A stretch of 64,000 nucleotides of DNA from Ancylomarina salipaludis (GCF_004122035.1 NZ_SAXA01000003.1:1-64000); one strand, 5' to 3'. Positions 20,092 through 26,966 are shown, counted from the first letter of the stretch. Translations and numbers: made by a program. Notes: generated by a model from the sequence alone, not told the origin.

Positions 20092-20488
20092 TAACTTAAA
20101 ATTAATCAAAATTATGGATTATTTGTTTTACAAATTTTATAGACTATCTCAGAGATCTTCTATACCTGAAGTCGCAGGATTATTAGCAGAAATATTTTTA
20201 ACAATATGTTTGTCATTTAATTTTCTTGCAATAGTAGCCTTACTAAAAAAAACGGATGTTATTAATTACTTTCCTTCTAAAAATGATTTTATTTTTATTG
20301 CTATAGGGATATTTTTGTTAATATGCTTATTACACTTTTTAAAATTTCGCTATAAACGCATTATTGAAAAGTATAAAAATGAAGATAGTAGATCAAGAGT
20401 ACGTGGCAATTTGATTGTTACATTGTATGTGATTTTTTCTTTCGTTTTTTTATTAGGAATTGCATTTTATAAACCAGGAGTTTTTTAG
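20081..20488 (+). CDS. Small membrane protein, probable immunity protein for the TcC tail
   Basis: A 135-residue protein whose ATG lies inside the last codons of the TcB-TcC gene (11-base overlap, so translational coupling is likely); an alternative Met lies at 20114. It has three hydrophobic segments (about residues 29-54, 67-86 and 112-130) separated by basic loops, and no signal peptide. It is AT-rich like the toxin tail and unlike the RHS core. Polymorphic toxin loci usually encode the immunity protein directly after the toxin, and membrane-active toxins are commonly paired with membrane immunity proteins. The immunity role is inferred from position and topology; no family was recognised. 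Confidence 0.7.
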   Translation: MGNNNLKLIKIMDYLFYKFYRLSQRSSIPEVAGLLAEIFLTICLSFNFLAIVALLKKTDVINYFPSKNDFIFIAIGIFLLICLLHFLKFRYKRIIEKYKNEDSRSRVRGNLIVTLYVIFSFVFLLGIAFYKPGVF

Positions 20489-20529
20489 GAAAATTGAATT
20501 ATTAATTCCCCCGTATTCTAAGATAAAAA

Positions 20530-20702
20530 CCCCAGATAGTCCGAGTATGCAATGACTGCTGGTGCGTGTGTCACTCGTATCTATTTTCAAAGAAAATAAT
20601 GTAAATATAACCCGCTTGCAGTAATGTAAGTGGGTTTTTGTTTGTCTGATTGTTTGTCTGAACCATGATTTCAAGGATTATGGGATTTCTTGATTTTGTG
20701 TT
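20530..20702. repeat. Modular intergenic repeat, copy 1
   Basis: It begins CCCCAGATAGTCCGAG and carries a CACTCGTATCT box, an AGAAAATAATGTAAATAT tract and a terminator-like hairpin, and ends in GATTTTGTG. It is almost identical to the copy starting at 20780 (offset 250), and a diverged version occurs near 27034. No coding capacity is evident. Confidence 0.85.
20609..20640 (+). terminator. Rho-independent terminator after the immunity gene (repeat copy 1)
   Basis: AACCCGCTT (20609-20617) pairs with AAGTGGGTT (20628-20636, one G-T pair) and is followed by TTTTTG. It would end transcription of the Tc/immunity unit. Confidence 0.7.
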
Positions 20703-20707
20703 TTACC

Positions 20708-20768
20708 CCAAACCCCTAAAGGGGCTTTAGGTGGTATTTTGGGGTCCCCTTTAGGGGATTTAGGGGGA
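20708..20768. repeat. CCCCTAAAG palindromic repeat
   Basis: CCCCAAACCCCTAAAGGGG is answered by CCCCTTTAGGGGATTTAGGGGG, giving interleaved inverted repeats. A close relative sits at 27179-27244. REP-like interspersed palindromes of this type occur in many Bacteroidota genomes. Confidence 0.7.
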
Positions 20769-20779
20769 GGATATCGTAG

Positions 20780-20955
20780 CCCCAGATAGTCCGAGTATGC
20801 ACTGACTGCTGGTGCGAGTGTGTCACTCGTATCTATTTTCAAAGAAAATAATGTAAATATAACCCACTTGCAGTGATGTGAGTGGGTTTTTGTTTGTCTG
20901 ATTGTTTGTCTGAACCATGATTTCAGGGATTAATGGATTACTTGATTTTGTGTAA
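20780..20955. repeat. Modular intergenic repeat, copy 2
   Basis: A second copy of the element at 20530, with a few substitutions and short indels. It also carries the terminator-like hairpin (AACCCACTTG at 20861-20870 with GAGTGGGTT, then TTTTG). Together with copy 1 and the palindrome between them it fills the gap between the immunity gene and the next gene. Confidence 0.85.
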
Positions 20956-21068
20956 ATTGCTTATTGCTATGGTTTTAGTTTGTAATGGAAATTGTCTTGT
21001 TTTAAAATAATCAGGTCATCAAGTGAATCAAGTGTTATCAGGGTTCAGACAACTGGAAATGAATAGTT

Positions 21069-21476
21069 ATGAAGCATCAAGATTTAAGCTACAAGATAAT
21101 TGGTTGTGCCATGGAGGTGCACAAGCGCTTGGGTAATGGTTTTCAGGAGGTTATTTATCAGCGAGCCTTGGCTATCGAGATGAAGATTCAGGGGATTGAG
21201 TTTAGCCGAGAGCATGAAATGCCAATTCGCTACAGAGGGCATAATATTGGCTCTCGTCGAGTTGATTTTTTTGTTGAGGAATGTGTCATGCTTGAAATAA
21301 AGGCTCTGATAAATCTTGAGGATGTGCATTTGGCACAGGCAATGAACTATGTAGAGGCCTATGGATTGGAAATTGGTTTGTTAATTAATTTTGGAGCCAA
21401 AAGCCTGCAGTATAAAAGAGTCCATAATAATAAACTCATTTCGAAAGAATCACGACATCAAGAAAATCAGGTATAA
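21069..21476 (+). CDS. GxxExxY family protein (PD-(D/E)XK nuclease fold)
   Basis: A 135-residue protein with the signature GNGFQEVIY at residues ~22-30 near the N-terminus, followed by a core containing RRVDFFVEE and LEIKAL, consistent with the D-ExK nuclease-fold pattern (VDFF with EIKA). Proteins of this family are widespread, often as small solitary genes near mobile or repeat-rich DNA; their function is not established. It lies between the duplicated repeat and a convergent repressor gene. It has no membrane segment or signal peptide. Confidence 0.88.
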   Translation: MKHQDLSYKIIGCAMEVHKRLGNGFQEVIYQRALAIEMKIQGIEFSREHEMPIRYRGHNIGSRRVDFFVEECVMLEIKALINLEDVHLAQAMNYVEAYGLEIGLLINFGAKSLQYKRVHNNKLISKESRHQENQV

Positions 21477-21505
21477 TCAGGGGGCAGACATGCTTTTATT
21501 CTCAT

Positions 21506-22183
21506 TTATTTGGGATTGTATACAAAGCAGACTCTTTGAATCTCAATAATGTCCGATTTAAAAACTTTAAATTTAGGATAGTTGGGGCTCACACACCATA
21601 AAACCTCTTCGTTCTCTTTATCGGGCTCAATTCTTTTAATCATCCTATCCTCCCGGGTGATGATCATATATACCCTTTCGGTATTCAGGCTTTCCCAGTT
21701 GTTCATTTTTCTGACGCCAATAATGGCACCATTGGAGATTTCGGGTTCCATTGACATACCGGATACGGGGAGAATATTTTCGGCTAAATCGATTCCTGGC
21801 AAATCCTTGATATAACCACTGGGTTTATTGTTGTCAATAACTTTTTGAATACTCTGACCAGCTGATACAGGAAGGTTCCAGTAGGGGACAGCACCGCGTG
21901 GAACGATTCCGGTTTCATTATTATTTTCGATCACAATATTCTGTTCTTTATTTAACATGTCACCTTTGCCGGTAATAAGCCAAACGGAATTTATTAGTTC
22001 AGAATATTCTGAATTAAAAAGTTTGTTGAAAAAATCAAAACTCGGTTTTGATTTTCCATTTATGATGTCGTAAACAGATTGAGAACGTTCGTATCCAAGT
22101 TTTTTTGCAAAAACATTTCGGCTAATATTCAGATAATCAAGTAGGGCTAAAATTCGTTCAGAAATATTTGTATTTTCTTTCAT
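21506..22183 (-). CDS. XRE-S24 (LexA/CI-like) transcriptional repressor
   Basis: 225 residues. The N-terminal ~65 residues form a helix-turn-helix domain (NVFAKKLGYERSQSVYDI). The C-terminal S24 peptidase domain has the catalytic-serine motif SGMSMEP (Ser about 144) and the partner lysine in MIKRIEPD (about 183). The VSAG segment near residue 113 could be the self-cleavage site, by analogy with LexA/CI. Such proteins repress phage or SOS genes and are inactivated by self-cleavage after DNA damage. A near-perfect palindrome lies 15 bases upstream of the start and the same sequence occurs inside the gene, suggesting autoregulation. The divergent downstream DNA lacks an evident lytic gene cluster, so it may be a remnant of a phage switch. 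Confidence 0.88.
   Translation of the reverse strand: MKENTNISERILALLDYLNISRNVFAKKLGYERSQSVYDIINGKSKPSFDFFNKLFNSEYSELINSVWLITGKGDMLNKEQNIVIENNNETGIVPRGAVPYWNLPVSAGQSIQKVIDNNKPSGYIKDLPGIDLAENILPVSGMSMEPEISNGAIIGVRKMNNWESLNTERVYMIITREDRMIKRIEPDKENEEVLWCVSPNYPKFKVFKSDIIEIQRVCFVYNPK
21998..22013. promoter_or_regulatory. Perfect 16-bp palindrome inside the repressor gene (candidate operator)
   Basis: TTCAGAATATTCTGAA is fully self-complementary and differs in only one base from the promoter-proximal copy exactly 200 bases away at 22198. It encodes part of NSEYSEL in the repressor. Confidence 0.5.
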
Positions 22184-22197
22184 TGAAATTTATTTTG

Positions 22198-22213
22198 TTC
22201 AGATTATTCTGAA
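22198..22213. promoter_or_regulatory. Candidate repressor operator upstream of the S24 gene
   Basis: TTCAGATTATTCTGAA has perfect 5-bp arms (TTCAG/CTGAA) and lies 15 bases before the repressor start codon. It would overlap the leader or promoter, consistent with autorepression. Confidence 0.6.
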
Positions 22214-22917
22214 TATATTTATGCTATCAAAGTTTAACAAATGTATAAAAAAAATGCAAGCTGCCACCACTGAAACGATAAAAGGTATGAACTTAAATCT
22301 GTTCTGTCACAATTTTATGATGATTGCCAAGCTGTTAAATGCGAGTCAAAATAAATTTAATTTATTGGTTGTTAGTTATCTGGCAAACAGAATTAGGACA
22401 AGTGACTCAAATTATCAAATCTCCAATCCATATAACAGCATAGTCTTACTGTATATGTTGATTTATGAGGATTTTGCATTATAGTCAATTCAATAAATCA
22501 TAAATGTCAATAAAAAAATAGCTTTGTTTTACTAAAAAATATTTACAAACTAGCTCAGTTCTAAATCATAAGCTTTTGTTGTTGATGTAAAGAACAACAT
22601 AATATAACTGAAGCATTGACCAAAATAAACATTCTATATAAAGCGATTTGCATTGAACATTCCTCTTCTACATATTTGTCATGTAATTTACGTTGGTCAA
22701 ATAGAATAATACTTTATAACTCAAGTAGAATAACCAAATTGTGTTGAAAATGAATGTTCTATTGCTATTTTATGTGGTGGATCTGTTGAGATGGAAGTCT
22801 CTAGTCAAAAACAGTGTGGCAATAAATAAAGGGAGAAATCAACGAGTATAATAAAGTGTTAGAACCATTAAAGTAAAATAGAAGCATCACTTTAACCTGA
22901 AAAAATATAAGATTAAA
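22214..22917. other. AT-rich non-coding region after the repressor
   Basis: About 700 bases without a convincing gene. An 87-codon frame at 22221-22484 has no recognisable features. An 8-bp inverted pair TTGACCAA (22616-22623) / TTGGTCAA (22693-22700) flanks a 69-base segment and could be a regulatory site. Confidence 0.4.
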
Positions 22918-23247
22918 ATGAAAGGATCAATTAACTTAAACTCAAAACAAAACAATGAGCTATTAGGAAATGTAGGAGTAAACAATAATGAAACAAGACG
23001 TTCCAGATTGATAGAGCGAAGAAACAGATGCCTGATTGCAAGGTTTTATTATTGGACTGAAATTAAGAGATTAAGGTTTGATGACGTACTGGATGTCCTT
23101 CAAGAAGAAGAATTCTTTATAAAAGATCGGAACATTATGAATATCATCAATTCATCGAATGACTATCTCAATAATTTGATTAAAAGCTCGGCGACCCCAC
23201 GAGAATTAAAAAAACAATACCCAACATTTAATTGGAATAAAAACTGA
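22918..23247 (+). CDS. Small basic protein of a Bacteroidota mobile-element family (function unknown)
   Basis: 109 residues, basic and helical. The core RLIERRNRCLIARFYYW followed by RLRFDDVLDVLQEEEFFIK and DRNIMNII resembles small putative DNA-binding proteins found in Bacteroidota phages and transposable elements (pattern recognised from memory; no domain name is certain). The FFIKDRNIMNII segment could be a helix-turn-helix recognition helix. It lies alone on the plus strand between the S24 repressor and the possible attachment site, so it could be an early or accessory phage gene. No membrane segment. Confidence 0.6.
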   Translation: MKGSINLNSKQNNELLGNVGVNNNETRRSRLIERRNRCLIARFYYWTEIKRLRFDDVLDVLQEEEFFIKDRNIMNIINSSNDYLNNLIKSSATPRELKKQYPTFNWNKN

Positions 23248-23480
23248 GACTGAAAGATGAAGCTGTGGCATTACCCCCATTATATGCTACAGTTTCAAAA
23301 GAAAATCAATATCAGCTAAATTCATCCTTATCTCATACTAATGAGTAACCTGAAAATAAATAACCAGAATTATTCTCCTGAGGAATTTTTTGTCTAACCA
23401 AGACGAAATATATTTTCATACAACTATAAGGATATTTTTGATGTGTCTGTTTTTAGATGATTGTGCTGTATGATTTTGGC

Positions 23481-23502
23481 TTCATCCCCTGCAGCTCCAC
23501 CA
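23481..23502 (+). other. tmRNA/tRNA 3'-end-like sequence, candidate attachment site
   Basis: The segment from 23481 to 23502 contains a TTCATC T-loop-like part and ends in GCAGCTCCACCA, like the 3' end of a tmRNA (or tRNA-Ala type) with encoded CCA. It is followed 28 bases later by a strong terminator. No matching 5' half (GGGGCTG/GGAGCTG) occurs nearby, so this looks like the duplicated 3' fragment left by an element that integrated into an RNA gene. Unproven. Confidence 0.4.
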
Positions 23503-23530
23503 GAACATGGCTCAAGTGAGCAAACAAAAG

Positions 23531-23570
23531 TGCCCAAATCGTTTTGATTTGGGCATTTGTTTTTTTTGTG
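23531..23570 (+). terminator. Rho-independent terminator
   Basis: TGCCCAAATC (23531-23540) pairs perfectly with GATTTGGGCA (23546-23555) across a 5-base loop and is followed by TTTGTTTTTTTT. Its T-tract points along the plus strand, but the nearest plus-strand gene ends nearly 300 bases away. This fits termination of a former RNA gene. Confidence 0.8.
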
Positions 23571-23582
23571 ATTGAGGTATTT

Positions 23583-23819
23583 TTAGCTCTTTTTAGTCAT
23601 AAAAGCTTTCTGTTTTTTGATGGTTGACCTGATCATCATCAGAGTTCCGAATATAAGCAGACACACTGATAAGCTTTCGCAGAAACCCAATTGAAAATCG
23701 CTTAATTTATCATGGTATATCCGACTCATCAGCAGGATGCTGTATCCTATGAACATGTATATTAATGAGATGGTCTGTGCTTTAGGGTTTCTCCTTTTAG
23801 TCGCGTTTTGTAATTCCAT
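23583..23819 (-). CDS. Small two-helix membrane protein
   Basis: 78 residues with two hydrophobic segments (about 18-33 and 46-65) and basic tails. It lies 27 bases after the larger membrane protein gene and is the last gene of a three-gene unit headed by the ECF sigma factor. No family was recognised. A role as membrane regulator or partner of that sigma factor is only inferred from position. Confidence 0.6.
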   Translation of the reverse strand: MELQNATKRRNPKAQTISLIYMFIGYSILLMSRIYHDKLSDFQLGFCESLSVCLLIFGTLMMIRSTIKKQKAFMTKKS

Positions 23820-23846
23820 AAGATGTCATTTGTTTATCAGGTGTCT

Positions 23847-24386
23847 TTATTCACCTTCAATTTCGGCAATCAGTCTTAGAGCGTTATCGCGAAGGGGTTT
23901 GTATTTGAAATACCAGATAGTTAAGCCTATCATAACCGCACAAAACATAGCTCCCAGAAAATAGATTTGAACTTTTAGGAAAGAGAAGCCAATGGATTCG
24001 TTTAAGCACAAACCTGCATCCATAAATAAAACAGCAATTAGGGGCCAGATGCTTTTTAATTGAACGGGTTGATATCTGTAAGCTGCGTTTTTTAACATCT
24101 TAAGAGTAGGGAGTGAATAGTCGGCATACTTGTATTCTTTGTGGTATATCCCGAAAAAGATAGCAAAGATGAAAAAGGCAATCACATAACACAAGCCACC
24201 GATCAGGTCTTTTATTTCGCTGGATTCCCTGTAATGTGAGATTGCTAAAAAGGTGTAGAGTGGAATGAAAATCCAATACACAATTTGAAGACTTCTGCTC
24301 AGTCTTGCATATCTGGCATCTTCTTTTTGGAGTTTACCAGCCAGCTGATCGAGATTGATATTATCGTTATTTCGTTTAAAATTCAT
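23847..24386 (-). CDS. Four-helix membrane protein co-encoded with ECF sigma factor
   Basis: 179 residues. A soluble charged N-terminus of ~35 residues (NLDQLAGKLQKEDARYARL) is followed by about four transmembrane segments. Its start overlaps the end of the sigma factor gene by 11 bases, indicating translational coupling. Such an arrangement is common for anti-sigma factors in Bacteroidota ECF operons, and the cytoplasmic N-terminal helices could bind the sigma factor. It has neither the zinc-binding motif nor the periplasmic domain of FecR-type anti-sigmas. Anti-sigma function is inference. Confidence 0.65.
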   Translation of the reverse strand: MNFKRNNDNINLDQLAGKLQKEDARYARLSRSLQIVYWIFIPLYTFLAISHYRESSEIKDLIGGLCYVIAFFIFAIFFGIYHKEYKYADYSLPTLKMLKNAAYRYQPVQLKSIWPLIAVLFMDAGLCLNESIGFSFLKVQIYFLGAMFCAVMIGLTIWYFKYKPLRDNALRLIAEIEGE

Positions 24387-24897
24387 GTGTAACCCCTCCT
24401 GATAGTTTGGTTTTGAGTTGTGCTTTAATTCGGTGTATTTTAACTTTTACATTGGGTTCACTAATACCAATCACATCGGCAATTTCTTTCATACTAAGCC
24501 CCTCGAGCATAAGCGATATTAAGGCTTTATCGATAACCGATAGCATATTGAGTTCGGTTTGAAGCAAATTGAATTGGCTTTCCTCTTTTTGTTTTTCAGC
24601 CAGGCTTTCGTCGTCGATAATGGAGGAGAGGTTTTGTGTATCGGTATTGACCATCAACTTCATTTGCTTAAAGGCTTTGCCTGTAAAGCTGAGCGAAGTA
24701 TTTACGGCAACCCGGTAAACCCATGTGCTGATTGCCGAATCGCCCCTGAAATTATCGAGACTCTTCCAAATATTCACCAACACCTCCTGGTACATGTCTT
24801 TTTGATCCTCGGCATTCGAATTGTAGTAGCGGCATATCCTCTGTATCCGTTCACTATTTTCCGATAGTATCTGATTAAACTGTTCTTCTTTTTTCAA
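24376..24897 (-). CDS. ECF-family RNA polymerase sigma factor
   Basis: 173 residues with sigma-70 region 2 (RRICRYY-type helices through DMYQEVLVNIWKSLDNF and STWVYRVAVNTSL) and region 4 (LSMKEIADVIGISEPNVKVK, a helix-turn-helix). It redirects RNA polymerase to specific promoters, usually for envelope or stress responses. It leads an operon with two membrane proteins that probably control its activity. No extracytoplasmic receptor or SusC/FecA-type gene lies nearby, so its signal cannot be told from context. Confidence 0.92.
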   Translation of the reverse strand: MKKEEQFNQILSENSERIQRICRYYNSNAEDQKDMYQEVLVNIWKSLDNFRGDSAISTWVYRVAVNTSLSFTGKAFKQMKLMVNTDTQNLSSIIDDESLAEKQKEESQFNLLQTELNMLSVIDKALISLMLEGLSMKEIADVIGISEPNVKVKIHRIKAQLKTKLSGGVTHEF

Positions 24898-25117
24898 TGT
24901 ATAAGTTTTTGTTCTTATCTATTTAGTAGGGGAGAATAAAGATAGTTACATTTTATTTTTATTTTTTTTTCGTTCCAGCCATCAGGCTTGTTGTGGGGAA
25001 ACAGTCGCAGGCCTCAAGGTAGCCTGACTAAGCCAGCATGAAATTCTTTGAAAATATAAAAGTTGAAAGTCTCTCTTTTAAGGGGAGAGGGGGGATTGCT
25101 TCTATCATTTATTGGGG

Positions 25118-25246
25118 TCATTTTTTTAGATCACTCTTATGGATACCAAAAGTATCACTAACCATGGTGATGCTTTGATAATCTTGTAAAACTTTCTGAA
25201 CGGCTTCTAATTTAAATGCCTTACTGTATTTGTGTTTTCTACTCAT
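25118..25246 (-). pseudogene. Truncated IS3-family transposase OrfA
   Basis: From the start codon at 25246 the frame reads MSRKHKYSKAFKLEAVQKVL then continues through TMVSDTFGIHKSDLKK to a stop after 42 residues. This is the helix-turn-helix N-terminus of an IS3/IS150-type OrfA, whose intact length is about 100 or more. The rest of OrfA and all of OrfB (the DDE integrase part) are absent, so it is a dead fragment. The adjoining terminal repeat is at 25256-25290. Confidence 0.8.
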
Positions 25247-25255
25247 AAAAATACC

Positions 25256-25290
25256 CCCAAATAGTGTCTAACTTTTTGGGGGCAGTGCAT
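25256..25290 (-). mobile_element. IS3-family terminal inverted repeat remnant
   Basis: Read on the minus strand this is TGCACTGCCCCCAAAAAG followed by TTAGACACTATTTGGGGG, the characteristic IS3/IS150-group end, with the OrfA start codon just inside. No opposite end was found in the window. Confidence 0.65.
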
Positions 25291-25334
25291 TTGAACAAGA
25301 GGTGTTTTTACTTGTGAAAGCGGGTTTGATACGG

Positions 25335-26345
25335 TTATTTTTTAGTCTGAGGTTTTAAGTCCTCAAGAATTTTAGCATCGACCCAATAAATATCGGAGTT
25401 GCCGTTTTGAGGCATTAAAGAGAATTGATGCAGAAAGTCCAGACTTAAATTCTTTGGTTGTTTCTCCTTAGGGAATGGTTTTGTCGCCATAAAGAAGATG
25501 TACTTTTTATCAGGAGAGATATAAAAAGACCAACCGGTTCCTCTTGCTGTATTTATTTTAGAGCTCAGAGGCAATGGCTCCTGCCAGCTGTCGTCATCGT
25601 TTCTGAAAACAATATAGTAGTGTACGCCCCTGAAACCTTCTTCAACGCCTATGGCAGGTACAACCACAAAGCTTTCGTCGGGTGAGACATAGGCATTAAA
25701 TCGATTGGTGCCGCAATTAATTTGACTGGGTAATTTTTGAGGTGTCGTATACTTACCATCCACAAGGCGAGATCGGTATATATTACTGATTTGCCCTTCC
25801 AACTCGTCTCTCGTAAAGTACAGGGTACCATCTTTTGTTAGTGATGGATAAAAATCCCCACCTTCAAAATTGACAGGTGCACCCAGATTATAAGGTTCTC
25901 CCCAACTGTCTTGTTTTCTGTCGACAACCCAAATATCTTCAGCTTTGCCGCTATCATCCTTGGGTTGGTCTGAGACGAAAAAGAGTTTCTTGCCATCGTA
26001 GCTAAAAGCGGGCTCTAAATATTTATAGCGCGAATCTCTAGCGAAGGGCACAATTTCAGGTTTGGTCCAAGTCCCCTTTACCAGTTTTGAATAAACGATA
26101 GTTGCGTATTGGAACTTGGCTGTGTGTAGAGTGAAATACATCTCTTTTCCATCAGGCGATATGGCTACATCCCGGTTGGCTAAGCCATTGGATATGATAT
26201 TAGGTGCAAAAATTTCAGGATTTAATCCGGGAAGCTTTTGTCCCATATAGGGGCCTCTTAATATTGGGAAAGTCTCCGTATCATTTTGTGCGAATACGGA
26301 ATTAAATATTGCCAGTAAACTTAAAAGGAGTAGGGCCTTTTTCAT
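25335..26345 (-). CDS. Exported PD40/WD40-like beta-propeller protein
   Basis: 336 residues from the Met at 26345, chosen because it begins the signal peptide MKKALLLLSLLAIFNSVFAQ; the frame continues 24 codons upstream without such a feature. Propeller blades are marked by SPDGKEMYFT, YDGKKLFFVSD, TKDGTLYFTRDE and SPDKKYIFFMA, typical of the PD40 (WD40-like) family. In this family the propeller binds glycans, peptides or proteins in the periplasm or at the surface. It is divergent from the FKBP lipoprotein gene, 102 bases apart, so the two may share a regulatory region. Substrate unknown. Confidence 0.85.
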   Translation of the reverse strand: MKKALLLLSLLAIFNSVFAQNDTETFPILRGPYMGQKLPGLNPEIFAPNIISNGLANRDVAISPDGKEMYFTLHTAKFQYATIVYSKLVKGTWTKPEIVPFARDSRYKYLEPAFSYDGKKLFFVSDQPKDDSGKAEDIWVVDRKQDSWGEPYNLGAPVNFEGGDFYPSLTKDGTLYFTRDELEGQISNIYRSRLVDGKYTTPQKLPSQINCGTNRFNAYVSPDESFVVVPAIGVEEGFRGVHYYIVFRNDDDSWQEPLPLSSKINTARGTGWSFYISPDKKYIFFMATKPFPKEKQPKNLSLDFLHQFSLMPQNGNSDIYWVDAKILEDLKPQTKK

Positions 26346-26422
26346 GTCGGTAGTAGATTTTGGTCTTGTATAGTGGTTTGACTTGTAGGCTAAATTTAAT
26401 AAAAGTTCTGACTCCATTTTGT

Positions 26423-26430
26423 TATATTTG
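26423..26430 (+). promoter_or_regulatory. -7 promoter box upstream of the FKBP gene
   Basis: TATATTTG fits the Bacteroidota -7 consensus TAnnTTTG and lies 17 bases before the ATG at 26448, implying a short leader. No clear -33 box. Confidence 0.45.
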
Positions 26431-26447
26431 TTTTTTACTAAAAATTG

Positions 26448-26906
26448 ATGAAAATGAAATATAGTGTATTAGCCATCGTATGTGCCTTTTTAGTTTCGTG
26501 TTCAAGTGGGCCTGAGAAAGATTTCTCGACAATAAATGAGAAACAAATTACCGATTATATAAAGATCAATAAGCTGGAAGCAATTAAGTGTGAGTCTGGA
26601 TTATATTATGTGATTGATGAGGCAGGGGAAGGTTCGAAACCTACAAGTGCATCAACTGTTCAGGTGGCCTATAAAGGTTATTATTTAAATGGAGAAGTTT
26701 TTGACGAGAGTAGTGAGAGAGGTATTTCATTTCCGTTGAAAAGAGTGATAAAAGGATGGACCGAAGGCATCACTTATTTTAAAGAAGGCGGGAAAGGAAC
26801 GCTCTTGGTTCCCTCACATTTGGGCTATGGTCCTTATGATACAAGAGGTATTCCGGGTGGTTCTGTCTTGGTTTTCGATATTCATTTGATATCTGTGAAG
26901 AAGTAA
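26448..26906 (+). CDS. FKBP-type peptidyl-prolyl isomerase lipoprotein
   Basis: 152 residues; the ATG at 26448 is preferred to the adjacent in-frame TTG at 26445. A lipobox (FLVSC, Cys 18) predicts a lipid-anchored envelope protein. The FKBP domain covers about residues 60-152 with VQVAYKGYYLNGEVFDES, the VIKGWTEGI active-site segment and GYGPYDTRGIPGGSVLVFDI. It catalyses cis-trans isomerisation of proline peptide bonds and probably assists folding of envelope proteins. A strong terminator follows the stop codon. Confidence 0.93.
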   Translation: MKMKYSVLAIVCAFLVSCSSGPEKDFSTINEKQITDYIKINKLEAIKCESGLYYVIDEAGEGSKPTSASTVQVAYKGYYLNGEVFDESSERGISFPLKRVIKGWTEGITYFKEGGKGTLLVPSHLGYGPYDTRGIPGGSVLVFDIHLISVKK

Positions 26907-26926
26907 TATGCTGCAATAAAATAGAG

Positions 26927-26955
26927 AAAGGAACCCGAAATGGTTCCTTTTTTTG
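26927..26955 (+). terminator. Rho-independent terminator of the FKBP gene
   Basis: AAAGGAACC (26927-26935) pairs with GGTTCCTTT (26942-26950) and runs into a T-tract. Confidence 0.85.
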
Positions 26956-26966
26956 TTCTTTAATTT

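Larger units (their letters stand above)
24898..25334. other. Spacer with repeat fragments and IS3 remnant
   Basis: This 437-base gap contains a T-rich tract followed by CGTTCCAGCCATCAGGCTT, resembling the segment after the FKBP gene at about 26972. It also contains a short GGGGAGAGGGGGGATT stretch and the truncated IS3 element listed separately. No intact gene is seen. Confidence 0.5.

Noticed and set aside
20530-20955. Small non-coding RNA or insertion sequence at the duplicated repeat
   Set aside because: No transposase or terminal inverted repeats were found and there is no evidence for an independent promoter; kept only as a repeat with terminator-like hairpins.
22221-22484. 87-codon plus-strand frame after the S24 repressor
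   Set aside because: No domain, signal peptide or coding-like pattern was visible, and it begins only 8 bases after the repressor operator. Judged more likely non-coding, though a small divergent gene cannot be excluded.
23248-23502. A complete tmRNA gene upstream of the terminator
   Set aside because: No tag-coding frame, no pseudoknot-like organisation and no 5' acceptor half pairing with the CAGCTCC end could be found by eye; only the 3' end pattern is present.
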